The position numbers and the translations under genes were made by a program. The notes beneath the pieces were generated by a model, which saw only the letters and a list, made by a program, of their open reading frames with translations, searched no databases and had not been told where the DNA came from. Below, in pieces: positions 36,854 through 38,770 of a stretch of 38,770 nucleotides of DNA (its first letter is position 1; the number at the start of each line of letters is the position of its first letter). The stretch is from Bacteroides sp. (GTDB taxonomy: Bacteria; Bacteroidota; Bacteroidia; Bacteroidales; Bacteroidaceae): positions 1 to 38,770 of the forward strand of contig JAFURM010000016.1 of the NCBI GenBank assembly GCA_017471925.1, read 5' to 3'.

Positions 36854-38315
36854 ATTGCTCCCTCATCAGCCAGCGCACGGCGTTATATATCAGGTAGTTC
36901 TGCGTGGGGTCCACGAAGGTGCGTGGTCCGTGTCCCATGTTGATGTAGAGCATGTTGAAGTCGGTATTGGTCCACACCACCGGCAGGTCGCCGTCGGGCA
37001 CGGTGTCCTTGAATCCCAGCGGATAGTTCTCCGGTGCGAGCGTCACCAGCACCTTCACCTTCTCGTTCTCGCGCGGACTGGGCTTCCACTGATACCACTC
37101 GTTCATCGGGGCCATGTAGCTGTCGGGCATCGCCTTGGTCACGGGGTGTGCTCCGTCGTCCACCACCAGCCTGGCCGACTGGGGCGGCCAGTTGTTGCGA
37201 TGGAACACGCCGCCGCCCAGGAACTCCAGATACCACGGCCAGTTGGTGGAGCGGTCGTTATAGCCCGCTGCATGGAAGCCCAGCCAGGCTCCGCCACGCT
37301 CCATGTATCTCCTGAAGGCTTCACGCTGCGCTGTCGTGTGGCCCGGATTGTCGTTCAGGCAGACCAGCAGGTGATAGGTGCGCAGCTTTTCGTCGTTGAG
37401 GTCGTTGGCGTCGGTAGTCACGTCCACCACCAGTCCGTCGCCTATCGTCATGTCCTGGAAGAAGCGGATGGCGTCGTGGGCAAACTGTCGGTGAGCCTCC
37501 TCCACCTGCTCGTTGGCATAGACCAGCATGCGGAAGCGTGGAAACCAGTTGGGCTCGCCTGCCGCCCAGGTGATGGCATTGCCCAGCATGGTCGTGAAGT
37601 CGGCCGACTGCAGCAACTCGGGATGATGGCCCATCAGGAAGTAGACATTCCTGGCTTTCATCCGGTGGTTAATCCACACCACCGGGTGGTCGCCCATCTT
37701 CACGTCCGAGGCGGGGGCGTAGCTCGCCTCATCCACGTTGGCCAGCACGGTGATGCCGTCGTGCCTGGGGCTTTGCTGGAAGGTGTACCACTCCTCCTTG
37801 GGCAGGACGAACTCCTTGCTCACGTTCTTCATGATGGGGTGGTCGCTTCGTTCCACCCTCACCTTGCCGTCGGCCAGTCCGGCGATGTAGTTTCTGAACT
37901 CCAGTCCTCCCAGGAAGTCCGAGGCCCACTCCCACATGGGGAATCCGTCGAAGTTGCCCAGCAGGGCAGCATGGTGCAGGCCCACCCATCCGATGGTGCC
38001 GTTGAACATCGCCTGCTCAAAGGCTGCCTTGGCCCTGTCAGTCCAGTTGTAGGGAGGATAGTCCAGTTGCACGAACACCTTGAACCGGGTCAGGAAGGCC
38101 GAGTCTATCGGTTCGGTGTGATTGATGACGGTCATTTCAAGGTCGTTTCCCTTGGCGAACTTCTTCATCCAACTGATGGCTGCATCACTGAACGGCTTGT
38201 GTTGTCCCGCATTTTCGGTCAGCACCAGGATGCGCTGGCGCTCTGTCTTCGCTGCATGGCTCATTGTCGCTGACATCATCAGCATCGCCATGCACAGCAA
38301 TAGGATTTTCTTCAT
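36846..38315 (-). CDS. exported protein with two ThuA-like domains
   Basis: Protein of 489 residues with a signal peptide (MKKILLLCMAMLMMSATMSHA), likely periplasmic. It contains two tandem ThuA-like (trehalose-utilisation, glutamine-amidotransferase-like) domains. The first covers about 28-240 (RILVLTENAGQHKPFSDAAI, IGWVGLHHAAL, ERSDHPIMKNV, HPVVWINHRMKARNVYFLMGHHPE). The second covers about 255-485 (RMLVYANEQVEEAHRQFAHD, GAWLGFHAAGYND, DGAHPVTKAM, LPVVWTNTDFNMLYINMGHGPRTF). Both keep the GxHxA and the late GH motifs. No nucleophilic cysteine like class I amidotransferases is visible. ThuA-like proteins are linked to sugar metabolism, with unproven reactions. It overlaps mscS by 8 bp tail to tail. 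Confidence 0.92.
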   Translation of the reverse strand: MKKILLLCMAMLMMSATMSHAAKTERQRILVLTENAGQHKPFSDAAISWMKKFAKGNDLEMTVINHTEPIDSAFLTRFKVFVQLDYPPYNWTDRAKAAFEQAMFNGTIGWVGLHHAALLGNFDGFPMWEWASDFLGGLEFRNYIAGLADGKVRVERSDHPIMKNVSKEFVLPKEEWYTFQQSPRHDGITVLANVDEASYAPASDVKMGDHPVVWINHRMKARNVYFLMGHHPELLQSADFTTMLGNAITWAAGEPNWFPRFRMLVYANEQVEEAHRQFAHDAIRFFQDMTIGDGLVVDVTTDANDLNDEKLRTYHLLVCLNDNPGHTTAQREAFRRYMERGGAWLGFHAAGYNDRSTNWPWYLEFLGGGVFHRNNWPPQSARLVVDDGAHPVTKAMPDSYMAPMNEWYQWKPSPRENEKVKVLVTLAPENYPLGFKDTVPDGDLPVVWTNTDFNMLYINMGHGPRTFVDPTQNYLIYNAVRWLMREQFK

Positions 38316-38350
38316 GAGGTATAAAAGTTTAAATTAGGTTATCTCTGTGG

Positions 38351-38358
38351 CAAAGATA
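38351..38358 (-). promoter_or_regulatory. candidate -7 element for the ThuA gene
   Basis: The minus strand reads TATCTTTG, a full TAnnTTTG match, 36 bp before the ATG at 38315. No TTTG is seen at -33. Confidence 0.5.
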
Positions 38359-38436
38359 GGATTAATTCCTCTATTCATTTGTTTATATGGATGAAAATCT
38401 GTTTCTTTGCGTATTGAACGTTTAAAGCATAGCATT

Positions 38437-38770
38437 ATGTCCAATTACATCCGTTTTGACTGGGCCATGAAGCGCCTGCTTCGCGACAAGGTGAACTTCA
38501 GTGTGCTGGAGGGTCTTCTGACCACACTTCTGAAGGAGAAGATAACCATCAAGAAACTCCTGGAGAGCGAGAGCAACCAGGAGGAAGAGTTCGACAAGTT
38601 CAACCGTGTGGACCTGCTGGCAGAGGATGCCGAGGGTCGTCTGCTGCTGTTCGAGATACAGAACAACAACGAGTATGCCTACTTCCAGCGCATGCTGTTC
38701 GGTGTCTCCAAGCTGGTGACCGAGTATATCCGTCGCGGCCAGGGCTACGAGCATATCCGCAAGATATACA
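38437..38770 (+). CDS. Rpn / PD-(D/E)XK nuclease-transposase family protein, 5' part only
   Basis: The first 111 codons of a gene that runs off the window, starting MSNYIRFDWAMKRLLRDKVN. FNRVDLLAEDAEGRLLLFEIQ carries the D-x(n)-ExQ pattern of the PD-(D/E)XK nuclease core found in the Rpn recombination-promoting nuclease family (often named putative transposase). FFDWAMK-type N-termini and YFQRMLFGVSKLVTEYI fit Bacteroides members. The frame stays open to the end. Weak TTTCTTTG upstream (38402-38409) could be its -7 element. Whether it is active cannot be judged from the part seen. Such genes occur in many copies in Bacteroides genomes. Confidence 0.82.
   Translation, partial: MSNYIRFDWAMKRLLRDKVNFSVLEGLLTTLLKEKITIKKLLESESNQEEEFDKFNRVDLLAEDAEGRLLLFEIQNNNEYAYFQRMLFGVSKLVTEYIRRGQGYEHIRKIY

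Overview
The window comes from a member of the Bacteroidales, most likely Bacteroides or a close relative. The evidence is paired SusC/SusD outer-membrane systems, a hybrid two-component regulator with periplasmic beta-propeller repeats, a frdCAB fumarate reductase operon, and Bacteroides-type promoters (TTTG, 19-21 bp, TAnnTTTG). Coding DNA is GC-rich by eye and the gaps are AT-rich. I saw no rRNA, tRNA or CRISPR array, and no complete insertion sequence.

Layout. 1-341: a 23-bp tandem array and a MITE-like repeat. 342-3917 (minus): a SIS-domain sugar-phosphate isomerase, a PfkB sugar kinase and a DEAD-box RNA helicase. 4048-5994 (plus): an M16 peptidase and an unknown protein. 6000-10546 (minus): a DUF1573 protein and the frdC-frdA-frdB operon. 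10547-11395: a gene-free stretch with the frd promoter, a 22-bp palindrome array, a 128-bp MITE-like element and a hairpin. 11396-28081 (minus): a polysaccharide utilisation locus (PUL) made of the regulator, susC1-susD1, susC2-susD2, a discoidin-type lipoprotein and one GH43 enzyme. 28241-28843 (plus): a PAP2 phosphatase. 28893-32945 (minus): parE-like, coaD and an S41 protease in one run. 33295-35435 (minus): a GNAT-fold protein and a CaCA-family exchanger. 35624-36853 (plus): an MscS channel. 36846-38315 (minus): a double-ThuA protein. 38437 to the end (plus): the start of an Rpn/PD-(D/E)XK family gene.

In the PUL, the regulator should sense a glycan fragment in the periplasm and activate the susC1 promoter. 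The SusCD pairs would import oligosaccharides, the discoidin lipoprotein would bind glycan at the surface, and the GH43 would trim galactose- or arabinose-type linkages. susC2 carries an in-frame TAG where the family normally has tryptophan, so the second importer is probably inactive unless the codon is read through.

The most unusual signal is a set of short tandem arrays in intergenic DNA. Three have a 22-bp period (10694-10803, 23727-23814, 33157-33266) and each unit has a dyad-symmetric core of alternating purines and pyrimidines. Units resemble each other within an array but differ between arrays. Each array lies just upstream of a recognisable minus-strand promoter (frd, susC1, parE). 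Related arrays of 23 bp (1-103) and 25 bp (about 6846-6900) may belong to the same class. I know of no named repeat family that fits.
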